Positions 33,637 through 45,276 of a stretch of DNA of 64,000 nucleotides are shown in pieces; position 1 is the first letter of the stretch; each line of letters opens with the position of its first letter. Location: the NCBI RefSeq assembly GCF_027579695.1, contig NC_083570.1, positions 10,476,051 through 10,540,050 of the forward strand. The letters run 5' to 3'. The translations under genes were made by a program, and so were the position numbers. The notes beneath the pieces were generated by a model. That model did not search any database. It was not told the origin of the DNA and saw only the letters and a program-made list of their open reading frames with translations. The stretch is from Neoarius graeffei. Taxonomy: Eukaryota; Chordata; Actinopteri; Siluriformes; Ariidae.

Positions 33637-34092
33637 CAAGGCCGGATTAACTATATGGGCCTGCGGCACAGTGCCCAGGGGCACTAACCACTCACAGCCA
33701 GTGGGGGGGCACCACATGACAGAAACTTTAAAAATATTTTTCGTGAATGTTTGTACACTTAAAATGGTTATACACTTGACATTGTTAAATAGTCATATAT
33801 AATTCATTATGAACACTACTTTCATAAGAACAACAACAATAATCATAATTCTGAGCAAGAGTGGCCTATGTGACCATTAACCGCCCTTTCCTCAACCTGT
33901 CAGTTGAGCCAGTCCACCTACGGTGAAATGTATCAATTTTTTAAAAACCACGGTAGAAATGAAAAATGGAGGGGGGATAAAAATCTCATCTCGGACTTCC
34001 GGCGGTGACATGCTCGAGTAAGACGTAAAATCTAGAGCTCCGCTAGCCTACCTGCTTATCAAGCAACGATTTAATTAAAACTCGGCAAAATA

Positions 34093-35190
34093 ATGCCCAA
34101 CGACACCATAAAGCCTAACGCTGCTGATAGACTCACTAGATATCAGTTTAAGAAAACAGAAAAGGAGGAAAAGACAACGAAAATGGCTGAAGCTAGCAAG
34201 CCGGCAGCTAAACCTGGGGCAGCTAACAGTAGCACAGGTGCGGCAGATGCTAGCGCTAATAACAACATGGAGCGGATTTTGCAGTCTATCATGCAGTCGA
34301 ACCAAGAAATTCGGGGGGAAATTCTACAGATGAGGAAGGATGTACAAGAATTTAACGGACAAACGAAAGATTCATTTACAAGACTCGAAACTTCAGTTGG
34401 AGGTCTGAGTGCTCAATTGACAAAGTTGGAGAAGAGGGTCGTTGACACAGAGGAGCGTGTTAGAGTCACGGAAGAGACAACCACAGTACATGGAAGAGCC
34501 ATCGGATTTCTACTGCAACGTGAGGAACAACTTATGGAACAATACGAGGACCTCCAGAACCGAGCGAGACGACAAAATCTAAGGCTGTATCAGGTTCCAG
34601 AAGGATGCGAGAAAGGTGACATGGTGGGCTTTGTCAGAAAGTTATTTCCGATGGTGCTGACGGATTTGCCTCTGACTGAAGAGGACATCAAAATTGACAG
34701 GGCTCACAGGGCACTTATGCAGAAACCAAAAGAAAATGACCCTCCGCGCTCCATAGTAGTTAGATTCGCCGACTACACAGTGAAGGAGCAGATCCTACGG
34801 GCAGCCTGGGCACAACGCACAGTAATGTTAAAGATGGAAGATATCAACAGGCAAATCTACCTTGATAACGACTACTCCCCAGAGCTGCAGAGAAAACGTG
34901 CTCAGGTCAGATATGTTATTAAACAGCTGAAGCAGAAGAATGTTAAAGCGAGGTGTCTGTACCCGGCGCGGCTGAGGATGGCAGTGGGCTCCGAGGAGAA
35001 GACCTTCCAGACGCTGATGGACGCAGCACCGACACTTCGGGACATGAATATCCATATCAGGATTGATGAGTGGGATAAAATGGAAAAAGCACTGACCAGG
35101 CATAGATGGGAGAGACAGGACAGCCGAGGCCGGCGGAGAAATACGAACATCCTGCTCACAGAAGATGAGTGCAGGTTCTTTTTCCCCTGA
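34093..35190 (+). CDS. L1 ORF1 protein (RNA-binding chaperone)
   Basis: A fully open frame of 365 residues. The N-terminal part is Ala/Lys-rich; from about residue 55 to 155 lies a coiled coil (MERILQSIMQSNQEIRGEI, LSAQLTKLEKRVVDTEERV). It is followed by the RRM-like domain (LQNRARRQNLRLYQVPEG from about 155; IDRAHRAL; RSIVVRFADYTVKEQIL) and the C-terminal domain (LQRKRAQVRYVIKQLKQK; ARCLYPARLRM). This is the usual order for L1 ORF1p, a trimeric nucleic-acid chaperone that binds its own RNA. No frameshift or stop is seen. Confidence 0.92.
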   Translation: MPNDTIKPNAADRLTRYQFKKTEKEEKTTKMAEASKPAAKPGAANSSTGAADASANNNMERILQSIMQSNQEIRGEILQMRKDVQEFNGQTKDSFTRLETSVGGLSAQLTKLEKRVVDTEERVRVTEETTTVHGRAIGFLLQREEQLMEQYEDLQNRARRQNLRLYQVPEGCEKGDMVGFVRKLFPMVLTDLPLTEEDIKIDRAHRALMQKPKENDPPRSIVVRFADYTVKEQILRAAWAQRTVMLKMEDINRQIYLDNDYSPELQRKRAQVRYVIKQLKQKNVKARCLYPARLRMAVGSEEKTFQTLMDAAPTLRDMNIHIRIDEWDKMEKALTRHRWERQDSRGRRRNTNILLTEDECRFFFP

Positions 35191-35747
35191 AGTGACTGAA
35201 TTGGCTAAGTAAGTCGACCTTACTGAAGTGAGGCTGACTTAACATTTAAACAGTTACAGATTTGCCATGAATATGTTTTCTATATGGTTAATTGTTTTCA
35301 TTATACCCCTATTGGTGTTGTTGGGTTTTAGATATATACATGTTTATAATGTCATTAATATTTCAAACTTGTCGAGACCAGAATGATAGAGTTGCATAAT
35401 AGCTGATTGTTTTGGTTTGCGGTGACAGCGGTTGCAAATGACTTAACATGAGTGAATTACACTCAGCCTTTGGGTCACAGCAGTGCACCCCATGGAGGGG
35501 GACTGCTGTTACTACACGCAATGACTGTATCCCGGAGGGATTTCGCCACTCTCCGCCCAGCTACAAACGGGAACTGGCCACTAATGGAGAAGGGCTGGTT
35601 GAGGACTTGGAAGTCATAACTATATGTTTATTTTCTGTTCAGTTCTGTGTTCATTCCTTGACATTTATTATTTGTGATCCTGCACTTAACATTTATATCT
35701 TGATCAGAAGGCATTGTAATGACAGTAAGGACTAAAGGTTCTGTTAT

Positions 35748-38700
35748 ATGGATAATTTGAATGTAGTGAGTTATAACATCAAGGGTCTGGGAAATCCAAT
35801 TAAGAGGAAAAAAATACTTAACCAGCTCAAGACATTACAATGTTCAGTTGCAATGCTACAGGAGACTCACCTGTCTGAGGCAGAACACCTTAAATTAAAG
35901 AGGGAATGGGTGGAACAAATATACAGTGCATCATATGAGAAAGGGAGGAAAAGGGGGGTAGCTATTCTATTTAGTAGATCAGTTTTCTTTAGTAGTGAAA
36001 AAGTAATTAAGGACAAAGAAGGCAGATATATTATGGTAAGAGGTACAATTGGGGGAAATAGATTTACCTTTTTGAATTTGTATGCACCAAACGAGGACTG
36101 TCCATATTTTTTTAAGAAAATAGCTTCCATATTGGCAGATGAAGGTCAGGGAATGGTTGTAGCTGGTGGGGATTATAACTGTGTACTAAATTCAAATGTT
36201 GACCGACTACCAGTGGAGAAGGGGCCCAATCTAGAAAAGCAACTTCGGTCCTGGGAATGATGGATGGACTGGGGCTGATAGATGTATGGCGATATCACCA
36301 TCCCAGAGATAGAGACTACACATATATGTCCCTAGCTCATGGTAGTTACTCTAGACTAGATATGTTCTGTGTGTCAAAGGTTGATATACATAGGGTGATG
36401 GAATGTGAGATAAAACCCATTACTTTGTCAGACCATGCCCCTGTCATAATGAAAATAAAACTAGGTCAAGAAAGACAATTCAGATATTGCAGACTTAATG
36501 TCTCAATACTGAACAAGCCCCTAATCCAACAGGAACTACGTGATAAACTGAAAGAATATATTGAAATAAATGATACTGGAGATGTTACTCCTTCTGTTTT
36601 ATGGGATGGTGCTAAAGCTGTTATGAGGGGACATATTATTCAAATTACTTCCAGGATTAAAAAACAAAGGGAAGCCAGGAGATTAGAACTGGAGACTGAA
36701 ATTATAAGGTTGGAAAAAATACACAAAATATCAAGGAATAGAATCATATTAGAATCATTAAAACAGGAAAGACAAAAACTAGATGAGTTATTAACATATA
36801 AAGCAGAGGGAATGCTAAGATTTACAAAAGGTAAATACTATGAACAGGGTAATAGAGCAAGTAGGCTCCTGGCATTTCAGTTAAGGAAAGCTCAAGCTAG
36901 CCGTGTTGTGCCAAAAATTAAACACCCTGATACTAATAGACCCACATCTATGCCAAACGAAATAGCAGATTCATTTGCTTCATATTATAAAAAGCTATAC
37001 CAAGGACAGGAATTAGCAGGAAGAAATGAGAAGATATCAAATCTTTTTCATTTAATCAATTTGAACAAACTATCACATGAGGAGGCCCAGATGCTGTGTT
37101 CACCCATAGCTGCAGAGGAAATAATAGCAAATATTAAAAGGTTAAAGAATAATAGATCTCCAGGGGTAGACGGCTTCCCGGGGGAATACTATAAAATTTT
37201 TGTTAATGAGTTAGCTCCAATCCTATGTCAGGTATATAATTATGCACTGGACAAAGGAGATCCCCCAAAATCCTGGTCAGAGGCAATTATTACTGTTATA
37301 CATAAAGAGGGGAAAGACCCCACTCAATGTATGAGCTATCGGCCTATAAGTTTGCTCTGTCAGGATCTAAAAATCTTGACCTCTATCCTGGCTAACAGAA
37401 TACAAAGATATATTAAGAAACTAATTAAGCCAGATCAAACAGGGTTCATTACCGGACGCCAGGGCACCAATAATGTAAGAAGAGCTCTAAATCTACAAAG
37501 TATTGCTGCTGACAGAGAAATTCCATCAATGCTTCTCAGCTTAGATGCTGAGAAAGCTTTTGATAGGTTGGATTGGACATTTTTAGAACAGACACTGACA
37601 CACATGGGTTTTAATCAAACATTTCTTAGCTGGATTAAAGTGTTCTATACGAACCCGAGATCGAGAGTTAGAGTTAATGGCCAATGTTCTGAATTTTTTG
37701 AGCTGGGAAGGGGGACTAGGCAAGGGGACTCACTCTCACCAGTACTATTCGCTCTTAGTATCGAACCCTTAGCCGAATTAATTAGAAGTAATCCCCATAT
37801 ACAAGGAATAAGAGATGAGGGTGGTAATCAACATAAGATAGCTTTATATGCTGATGATATATTATTATTTATTGAAAACCCTATCACCTCAATTCCGTCT
37901 CTTTTACAAAATCTCAATGAATATAGTCAAGTGTCTGGTTATAAAATAAACTGCTCCAAGTCGGAAGCAATGATGATCTCTGGGACTTGGCCTAGCCAGC
38001 TGGATGATACAGTGTCCTTTCGTCAATCTAAACAGGGCTTTAAATATCTAGGGGTCACACTCACTCCCCAAATAACACGATTGTATCAGGCAAATTATAA
38101 AAAAATATTTGACACAATGAGAGATGATCTGGTGAGGTGGGATGTGCTGCCCCTGTCTCTACTGGGTAGGGTGGAGGCTGTTAAAATGAGTCTCCTGCCA
38201 AGACTTTTATTCTTGTTTCAGTCTCTTCCAATCAGGATTCCGACATCAGCTTTTAATATGTTAGACAGGCTTATATCTAAATTTATATGGCAGAATAGGA
38301 GACCAAGAGTGAGACTTAAAACACTTACTCTCGGGAAGGATAGGGGTGGCCTTGGCCTCCCTAATATAAAACACTACTACTGGGCAGCGCAATTAAATGC
38401 GATAGTAGCCTGGATTAGTATGGACACAGAGACAGGATGGGTTGATATAGAACAAAATTCACTACCAGGCATACCTTTATCTGTTTTGGCTTTCCTTAGT
38501 AAGCAGTCTCAAAAGAAGGTAACAATTAAGAATATATGGGTGAAACACACTTTAAATGTGTGGTGGACAGTTCAAAAGAGAATTAGGGGGACAGATGCCC
38601 TTTCGAGGGCCATGCAAATAGTTGGAAACCCAGAATTTCCACCTTCAATTACTGATATCACTTTTAAGAGATGGGCACAAATAGACTTAAAGATTATTGA

Positions 38701-39536
38701 TCAATTATTTTGTGATAATATTTTACAGCCATTTTCATATTTCCAGGATAAATTCTTATTAGCCCAAACTGATATGTTTAGGTATTTTCAGATTAGGCAT
38801 TACATTATGAACCATAAAGATTGGAATACAATTAAAAATACTCCAACAAACATGGAAAAATACTTCATTAATATAATCAAACATAAGTCACCTACCAAAA
38901 ATCATGTCTCTCATATTTATCGAAACTTGATGTTGGACATACCAGGTAATACTTTTTACATTAAAAGGAAATGGGAGCTAGAACTAAACATCGTGATTGA
39001 GGACGATGAATGGGAAAAAAATATGTATGAGATGTCACAAGGGCATTAATAGTAACATGTGGAAGGAGTTTGATTGGAAGATGAAGACAAGATTCTTTAA
39101 GACACCCCTGGTGGTTTCAACATTTATAAATGATCCTGATGTAATGAACTGCTGGAGGGAGTGTGGAAAGGTCGGAGACCATTCACATATATTCTGGGAT
39201 TGCCCAGAGATCATTTTTTTCTGGCAGGGCATAAAGAATGAGATAGATAAAATTTTGGACATTGACTTATCATTTAACCCAAGTCAATTCCTACTCGATC
39301 AGACTCCTGAAAACATGTACACTAAAGACCAACAGTATTTGTTGCATATACTATTGATGACAGCAAGAAAAATAGTGACATTAAATTGGAGGAAACCACA
39401 GCCACCTACAGTGACTCAGTGGAAACAGAAGCTGAGGGAGGTGTATGAAATGGAGGCTTTGTCTGCTCAACTACAATTGAGGTCTGATGTCTTTTTGAGG
39501 AGATGGTCACCTGTAGTAGATTACCTCTTTACTTGA
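35748..39536 (+). pseudogene. L1 ORF2 (endonuclease and reverse transcriptase) with two frameshifts
   Basis: The frame starts MDNLNVVSYNIKGLGNPIK, an APE endonuclease N-terminus, with MLQETHLS, LNLYAPNED, GGDYNCVL, then after a -1 shift near 36245-36255 SRLDMFCVSK and LSDHAPVIM. The reverse transcriptase shows NNRSPGVDGFPGEYYK, YRPISLLCQDLKIL, LSLDAEKAFDRLDW, RQGDSLSPVLFALSIEPLA and the catalytic ALYADDILLFI near 37845. A second change (+1) lies in a seven-A run at about 39014-39022. The C-terminus has a cysteine-histidine pattern (CGKVGDHSHIFWDC). Only two lesions in about 1,260 codons suggest recent loss of function, or possibly sequence error in homopolymers. Confidence 0.92.
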
Positions 39537-39714
39537 GAGAAAACCCAAATTATGTGCCTTGATGTTTTTTTTTTTGCTCTCTGAGTGCTGCAGGGTCAAA
39601 TATGTTTGTTATTTACACTGCTAGGCTTATTATATAGTCTTGTCAAGGAATTTCATGTTCTGTACTGTGTTGTTTAATAAAAAATTAAAGTTCAAAAAAA
39701 AAAAGAAATGAAAA

Positions 39715-40132
39715 ATGGACAGACATCAATTGAGTGGTTGTGCGAAGAGAAAATTAAAAAAAAGAGAAAGACTCCAGGCGTGTAGCTGCAATTAAAAATG
39801 TTCCAGTGTTAGATCTTTTTTTTATAAAAACATCGACAACTGCTGTCACTACCAGCGCTGAAGCCGAAGCTAGTGAAATCAGCGATGCTAGTGAGGGAGA
39901 TGGCCCTGCTAGCACTAGCCGGGGAGATGCTACAACCACAGCCAGTGTTAGCCAAGGGGTCGGCGATGACGAGGATCCCCTTGAGGAAGATGGGAGCGAG
40001 GGAGACCCCGGGGAGGAGGATATGTGCGAAGCCACTTTAAGCCAGGTAGAGATCAGTTCACACCATGGTGACGAGAAGGAAGACGAGGGTGTTATGGATG
40101 TCAACCCAGCGCAGCCGACGCCGACATTTTGA
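39715..40132 (+). pseudogene. hAT transposase N-terminal remnant
   Basis: Starts MDRHQLSGCAKRKLKKRERL, the Lys/Arg-rich opening typical of a group of hAT transposases (often before a TTF-type finger). It stops early; a second frame (39806-40132) reads an acidic Ser/Glu-rich stretch (EAEASEISDASEGDGPAST) and ends PAQPTPTF. The catalytic part is absent. The L1 sits immediately before the start codon. Confidence 0.6.
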
Positions 40133-40488
40133 ATTGAGACATTTTAATATGGATAGAATAGAGTATGGATGCTTTGAAGGTTTTTATTGAGACATACAAA
40201 TATATGCTGCTCATTTTTGAATAAGTTTTCAATATGCCTACATGCATATCGTTGGTTGTTTTCAGTGAATTTGATGGGCTGATGTAGCCTACTTAATACA
40301 TTTTCAATGAGGAAGAATGACCTTGTTTATGTGTACTATTGTTTATGTATATGCTACTATTTTTGACAGCAAAGGGCAAGGTTTGTGAGTGTGTGCAGGA
40401 GGTTACTGAACGCGTGTGCGCAGGGTGGTGGTGGGGGGCACTTGAGGTATAGTGCTCAGGGGCACCGCATTGGCTTAATACGGCACTG

Positions 40489-40535
40489 GGTACACACTAC
40501 ACACAGATCAAAACCTCTCTGTCTCTGTGTGTGCA
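40489..40535 (+). repeat. Right part of the palindromic element split by the hAT
   Basis: Continues ggtacacactacacacagat and then caaaacctctctgtctctgt, mirroring 33521-33568 on the other side of the hAT. The outer end of the palindromic element is not certain. Confidence 0.7.
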
Positions 40536-41100
40536 CTTACAGTATAAGGGAGAACATGGCCCAATCTGCACTGTGGAGAACAGCTGAAATAATCCTGACT
40601 GCATGATTGGGGGGTCACAGTGAAATGAGTGAGCACATTTAACTCATTATTTAGCTTATTATTTGCTCATTCTTTCGTGTGAATGTTTATTTAATTAAAA
40701 ACACACTTGAATTTAAAATAAATTGCCAAAAACATAAAATAGTTTCATCAATTAATTACCACATTATATATGTAAAGCTTCCAGATGATACTCTCTATTA
40801 TCTTATTTTAAACGCTTTATATTTCATATAGAATTAAAAACGAGCATCATGTGATCTTATCGACTGGATTTAGCAACTACTAATGCCTTCAGCAACGACA
40901 GTACAATTGCCTTTAGCAGCCACTAATGCCTATATCAGGGACGTGAATTGCAAAGACGCTCGTCGTCCTGTTGCTCTTTAGACTCCTTCTTACAAGTGAG
41001 TTCTGGAAAACCACACACAGAGACAACGTTCGTTCCTTAAGAGAGTCTCTCAACTCTCTCTTTAGGTCTGAAGGGCAACGTTATCAGGAAACCCACCCTG
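40536..41100. other. No recognised gene
   Basis: AT-rich sequence between the palindromic element and the finTRIM copy. Short phrases around 40880-40960 repeat (actaatgcctt...caacgacag; ccactaatgcct), but I cannot assign a feature. Confidence 0.4.
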
Positions 41101-41305
41101 AACCAGATTACGACCATCACTGAAGATAAATTTAACACTCTGTTCACCAGAACACAGACAATTTTAATCAGCTTTTACAGAATCCTTCTGATTGATGCAC
41201 ACATTGAAATTAAAGTTCAAATCATATCACTGACTAAAGCACCTGTTTCTAGATGGGAAACTATAATTTAGATGATTTAATTCTGGAAAGATTTCTAGTT
41301 CTTAC

Positions 41306-41905
41306 CTGTTTCTCAGCTCTTTCTGCTGCGACTGTGACGGTGTCATGACCTTTGTGATGATCCATCGTACACAAATAACAGATGCAGGTTTGATCAGTAC
41401 GACAGTAGATCTCAATCAGCTTGTTATGTTCAGAGCAGATCTTCTCTTGGAGTTTTGCTGAGGCTTCAATTAATGTGTGTTTTTTTAAAGCAGGAACTTC
41501 AAGATGAGGTTTCAGATGAGTTTCACAATAAGAAGCCAAATACATCAGACAGAATTTGACGGCTTTGTGTTTTCTCCCGGTGCAGAAATCACACTCCACA
41601 TCTCCAGGTCCAGCGTAACAGTGAGCAGGAGAAGCAGCCTGGACTTCAGTTTTCTTCAGTTCCTTCACCACTTCATCCAGCATGTTGTTTTTGCGTAGAA
41701 CAGGCCTTGTCGTGAAAGTGTCTCTGCACTGAGGACAGCTGTAGACGCCCTTCTGATCCTCCTGATCCCAGCAGCCATTAATACACACCTTACAGAAACT
41801 GTGACCACAGGAGATAGTCATCGGATCCTTCAGGAGATCCAGACACACTGGACACATGAACTGGCCCACAGAAAGCTGAGCAACTGAAATACTGGCTTTG
41901 GCCAT
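41306..41905 (-). pseudogene. finTRIM first-exon copy (RING and B-boxes), no downstream exons
   Basis: The 600-base exon is open, starts MAKASISVAQLSVGQF and ends at a good donor (gtaaga), exactly like exon 1 of the intact gene. The RING cysteines are all kept (CPVCLDLL, CGHSFCKVC, CPQCRD) and B-box 2 is present. In B-box 1 the pair SCLTC of the intact gene reads FCLMY, so one zinc-binding cysteine has become tyrosine. The intron is homologous down to about 41105 and then breaks off; exons 2-6 are absent from the window in the expected direction. It is best seen as a truncated duplicate, though a RING-only product cannot be ruled out. Confidence 0.85.
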
Positions 41906-41921
41906 TTTCCTGAACTCACAG

Positions 41922-41924
<3 letters not shown>

Positions 41925-41955
<31 letters not shown>
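41925..41955. repeat. TG microsatellite upstream of the finTRIM copy
   Basis: A run of about 15 TG units followed by a GA-run, in the position where the intact gene has a GA-repeat. Confidence 0.9.
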
Positions 41956-41968
<13 letters not shown>

Positions 41969-42559
41969 TTAGTTTTGTTTTTTCTGAAATGAGGCGTGAC
42001 CTCCTGGTCCTGTGTGTGTGAAAGAGAGATAATGAGAGAGGGGGAGCACAAACACAGAGAGGTCATGAACACTCCTCTATTAACCATTTCATCTCCCTTC
42101 ACTGCAGAAATATAACCCATGTAGCTGCACTGATTAGGATTAATTTCATTAGATTTTATGACAGTTGATTCAGTGGATTCGACTAAAATGTCCCCCCCCC
42201 CCCCCCAAAAAAAAAGTGAAAAAAAAAATCATCATTTAGAAAAATCTGGAAGTCCAACTCTCTTCATCTAAAGGGTTTGAACACAAACACAATCCATCTC
42301 TTTTGTTTTCTCCATCACAAGACACACTTCTGACCTTCCCTAATTCACACATTCCCTCCTCTTTCTTGTCAAATTCAGGAAGAAACTTTCTGTCCGTGAA
42401 ATGCAGAAGAGAACGTCGCAATATTAATGAATCAGCAGCCAGAAAGATAAAGGTTTAGATGATAAAAATATGTTTTATTGATCATTTAAACAAGTTACAG
42501 GAAACTTGTTTTCCTTTTTTATCTGTATATTTTGTGTATAATTGTGTACAGCTGTGTTC

Positions 42560-43215
42560 AGTATGGTTGGCAGAAAGATGTTTATCGCTGCCAATCATCT
42601 GCTTTGGTTCATTATCCTTCTGAAAAATCCACTTCTGCTGGTTGAATCATTTCTCTGCAGATTTCTGAAAGTTCATGACGCCGTTATTGAACACAAGCTC
42701 ACCAACAGCGCTGTAGGAGAAACAGCCCCAGCCTCCTCCGTGCTTTATAGTACCTTAGTGCAGTTTGATTGGAATTCTTCTCCTGGCTTTCTACACACAA
42801 ACACTCGACCACCACATCCATCCAAGTTCAGTTTGGATTCATCTGAAAAGAAGACGCTTCTCCAGAAGCTGCTGTGTTTCTTTTGCAGATGTCACCTTTA
42901 TTTTATTATTCTTGAGGCTGATGAATGGTTTCTGCTGCGTTACTCTTCCTCTGTCCCCATGCTCCATGGTCCTGATTTGAATTGTATCTCATCTAGTTGT
43001 ATCTGCTAATTCTCATCGAGATCAAGACTTGCTGCTGTTTCTCAGCTGTTTTTCTTGATTTTAATCACAATTTTGCTGCCCAAATCAGCTGGTGGTATTT
43101 CTGGGGCTACCTGTACGTTATCTGTTTTCATTCTCAAATCCTTCTTCTTTTATCAAGTTTTGCTGATCAGGTGACTGGAGCGGCTTCTTTCTGCAGCCAT
43201 GTTATGACTAAACAG
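42560..43215 (-). pseudogene. Tc1-like transposase relic
   Basis: On the minus strand, in several frames: FWRSVFFSDESKLNLDG (first DDE-region Asp in the DES motif), GRVFVCRKPGEEFQSNC, GCFSYSAVGELVFNNGVM and FQKDNEPKQ (second Asp). This is the order of a Tc1 transposase. The N-terminal part (HGCRKKPLQ near 43190) is weak. Stops and frameshifts are frequent, so it is an old copy. Confidence 0.65.
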
Positions 43216-43286
43216 TGGCCTTCTTTATTCATTTAAAGCGGATGTGTATGTAGTCGATTCCCTTCAGGTTCATACAGGTGTCTCGA

Positions 43287-44415
43287 GCAGTGCTGTCAGA
43301 TACCGCTGACGTTTTCCAGCCCAAAATATGTTCAAAACCCGCCAAAATGCACTTAAAACCACCCAAAATGTAAAATGTACTTGATGCCTATCTTGTAAAG
43401 TAAAAATACGCAGCTAAAGTCCAGTATACTATTTGTAAATCGAACAACAATCCAAACAACTTCTAAATGGCAGCATGAGCCCGTCAGTGCTGGAGGTGAA
43501 GAATCTGCTGTCTGGTACTCGGCTCCGTGTGGTTCAATCAGATTATAACTCTGCAATCATCTGCTGTGTTCTGAATCCTACATGCACAATATTATGTAGG
43601 CTCTGGCTACGATGCATATCTAACATCTCCATTGCTGAGGTAATTTAGTTTTTTATTTGTCTTTTTATTTATTTATCTTTTTATTTATCCTGTTTGTTTT
43701 ATTAATTTTATAGGCCTAGTTATTCTGCTTAATTTATTTTTGTCTACATCCGTGTATTTTCTTCATCTGTTATCCTGATTTTTGTGGATTTGTTAGATTG
43801 TACCTGTTTTATATACTTCAATTAAAAAAAGAAAGTTAGGCTCCGCTGCATGGCTGAATGTAACATGAGAAGAGAAAATGGAGAATGGATTGCGTCATTC
43901 TTATTTACTAGTTTGAGTTCAGTTTCTGCACTACATTACACACATTCATATTAGTCTTACAGTTACATCGACATTTTTTTTGTTTAAGTAATACTTAATG
44001 AGATTAATGTTTATTGTTAATGATTAATTTAGGCCAATGCTCGATTTTGGTTGTTTAAAATACCTAAGGGGTGCTGGGTAAACTAGGTCTCTGACTTGCC
44101 TCAGTTGACCAAAGAGAGCTGTTTTTCCTGATTTCCTTCGCATATTCAAGAACATCATATGGCTTAGTTTAATATGGATTGGATGTAGACTAGTGGACGT
44201 AGATAGTACATAGAATGTGCTGCATCAAAGTCCTTCTAAGGCTATATAAGTGTCTCTGGCTCCATTCTCGCACAGAACGTTGGTGTGAAATATTTATAAA
44301 CATCTGATAAAAACCCGCCGAACTAACGTCAAACCCACCCAATTTTGGTCAACCAGCCCAAGCCATTTTTTTTTTTTACCCGCAAAGTAGAATTCAAAAC
44401 TGCCCAATATGGCAA
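43287..44415 (+). mobile_element. hAT-like element related to the 92-bp MITE
   Basis: The left end (cagtgctgtcagataccgct, gacgttttccagcccaaaat, acccgccaaaatgcacttaa) matches the reverse complement of the MITE at 31250-31341 over nearly its whole length. The right end near 44390-44415 (actgcccaatatggcaagcag) resembles the MITE's other terminus. The 31250 copy therefore looks like an internally deleted relative of this one. The interior has no recognisable transposase, and the target duplication is not clear. Confidence 0.55.
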
Positions 44416-45276
44416 GCAGAGTACCCACATGGTGGAGCATCACATTAACTATGGATTCACTGGAACGACCAGAATAATATTAAGAGACCAAATACTTTTT
44501 AAAAAGATGTAATCATGACCAGTATATCCACAACCCCAAATCAGAAACCGTTGGGACAGTAAAGCGTTTACCACTTTATAATGTTGCCGTTCGAGGACAG
44601 ACTGGGCCTTTCCTGGATACTGATTTTTACCGAATCATGACTACAATCACCTGTTGACATCCCCTGTTTCAAATCACATCATTGAGTTGTTTTACCTCAT
44701 TATTAGCCCTAAACTGGCCCTGTCCCAAAGTGAGATTCGAAGGGTTTCGGGTCATTTATGTTCTTTTCCCATTTCGTCCTTTCTCTCTGTCCATGAAGTG
44801 TATGCGGTTAAATCACATTTTAAAATCAGAACTCCAGATCGAATTCTATAATATGCGAACACAATCGAGTTGTTATTTGGAGGCTCAGTTTTACAGAGTA
44901 GCACCACATCACTGAAACACACACAGCCTTGAAACATCAATTCTGTATCTTCACTAAAAGACACACAAGAGGATTTACAGCAGGACCGTGTCTTACTACA
45001 AGCACTAAAAACTACCACATTGTGTTCATTAAGGACAGAAATAAAGCAGAAATATTTCACTGTCATCTGCACTTCAGTGTCATTTGTTCTGCTGAAATAT
45101 TTTCCTCATTCTGTCAGTTTGGAATTTAGTGAGGAGTGAAAATGAATCGAAATAAATTCCTCTATTACCACAAGGGGAGTCAAAACCTGATTTGATTTAT
45201 TTTGCATTGTTTATTACTAATAGAAGTCCCACTTTCTCATGAACAGATTGGTGAGATGGATGGAGGAGGGGGAAGA
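44416..45276. other. Mostly unassigned, with one Tc1/mariner-like terminus
   Basis: At 44527-44595 the sequence ccacaaccccaaatcagaaa and cgttgggacagtaaagcgtt resembles a Tc1/mariner-type terminal repeat. The rest has no supported coding region. Confidence 0.4.

Larger units (their letters stand above)
33971..39704 (+). mobile_element. Nearly intact fish L1 retrotransposon
   Basis: A 5.7-kb element with a 5' UTR of 122 bases, ORF1 (34093-35190), a 557-base spacer, ORF2 (35748-39536 with two frameshifts), a short 3' UTR and a poly(A) tail of about 11. A 15-base perfect target duplication, gaaatgaaaaatgga, lies at 33956-33970 and 39705-39719 (16 bases if the preceding A is counted). The perfect flank and the open ORF1 indicate a recent insertion. 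It inserted at the start codon of the hAT transposase remnant. Confidence 0.95.
33637..40488 (+). mobile_element. hAT-type transposon derivative, split by an L1
   Basis: It begins CAAGGCCGGATTAAC and ends ttaatacggcactg, an imperfect inverted repeat extending into a shared ggggcac block. It is flanked by GGTACACG (33629-33636) and GGTACACA (40489-40496), 7 of 8 bases. It carries an N-terminal transposase remnant at 39715-40132. Without the L1 the element would be about 1.1 kb, so it is a deletion derivative. Confidence 0.8.

Noticed and set aside
42542-43009. Plus-strand 155-residue frame
   Set aside because: The opposite strand reads as a Tc1-like transposase relic, and the plus frame has no known domain.
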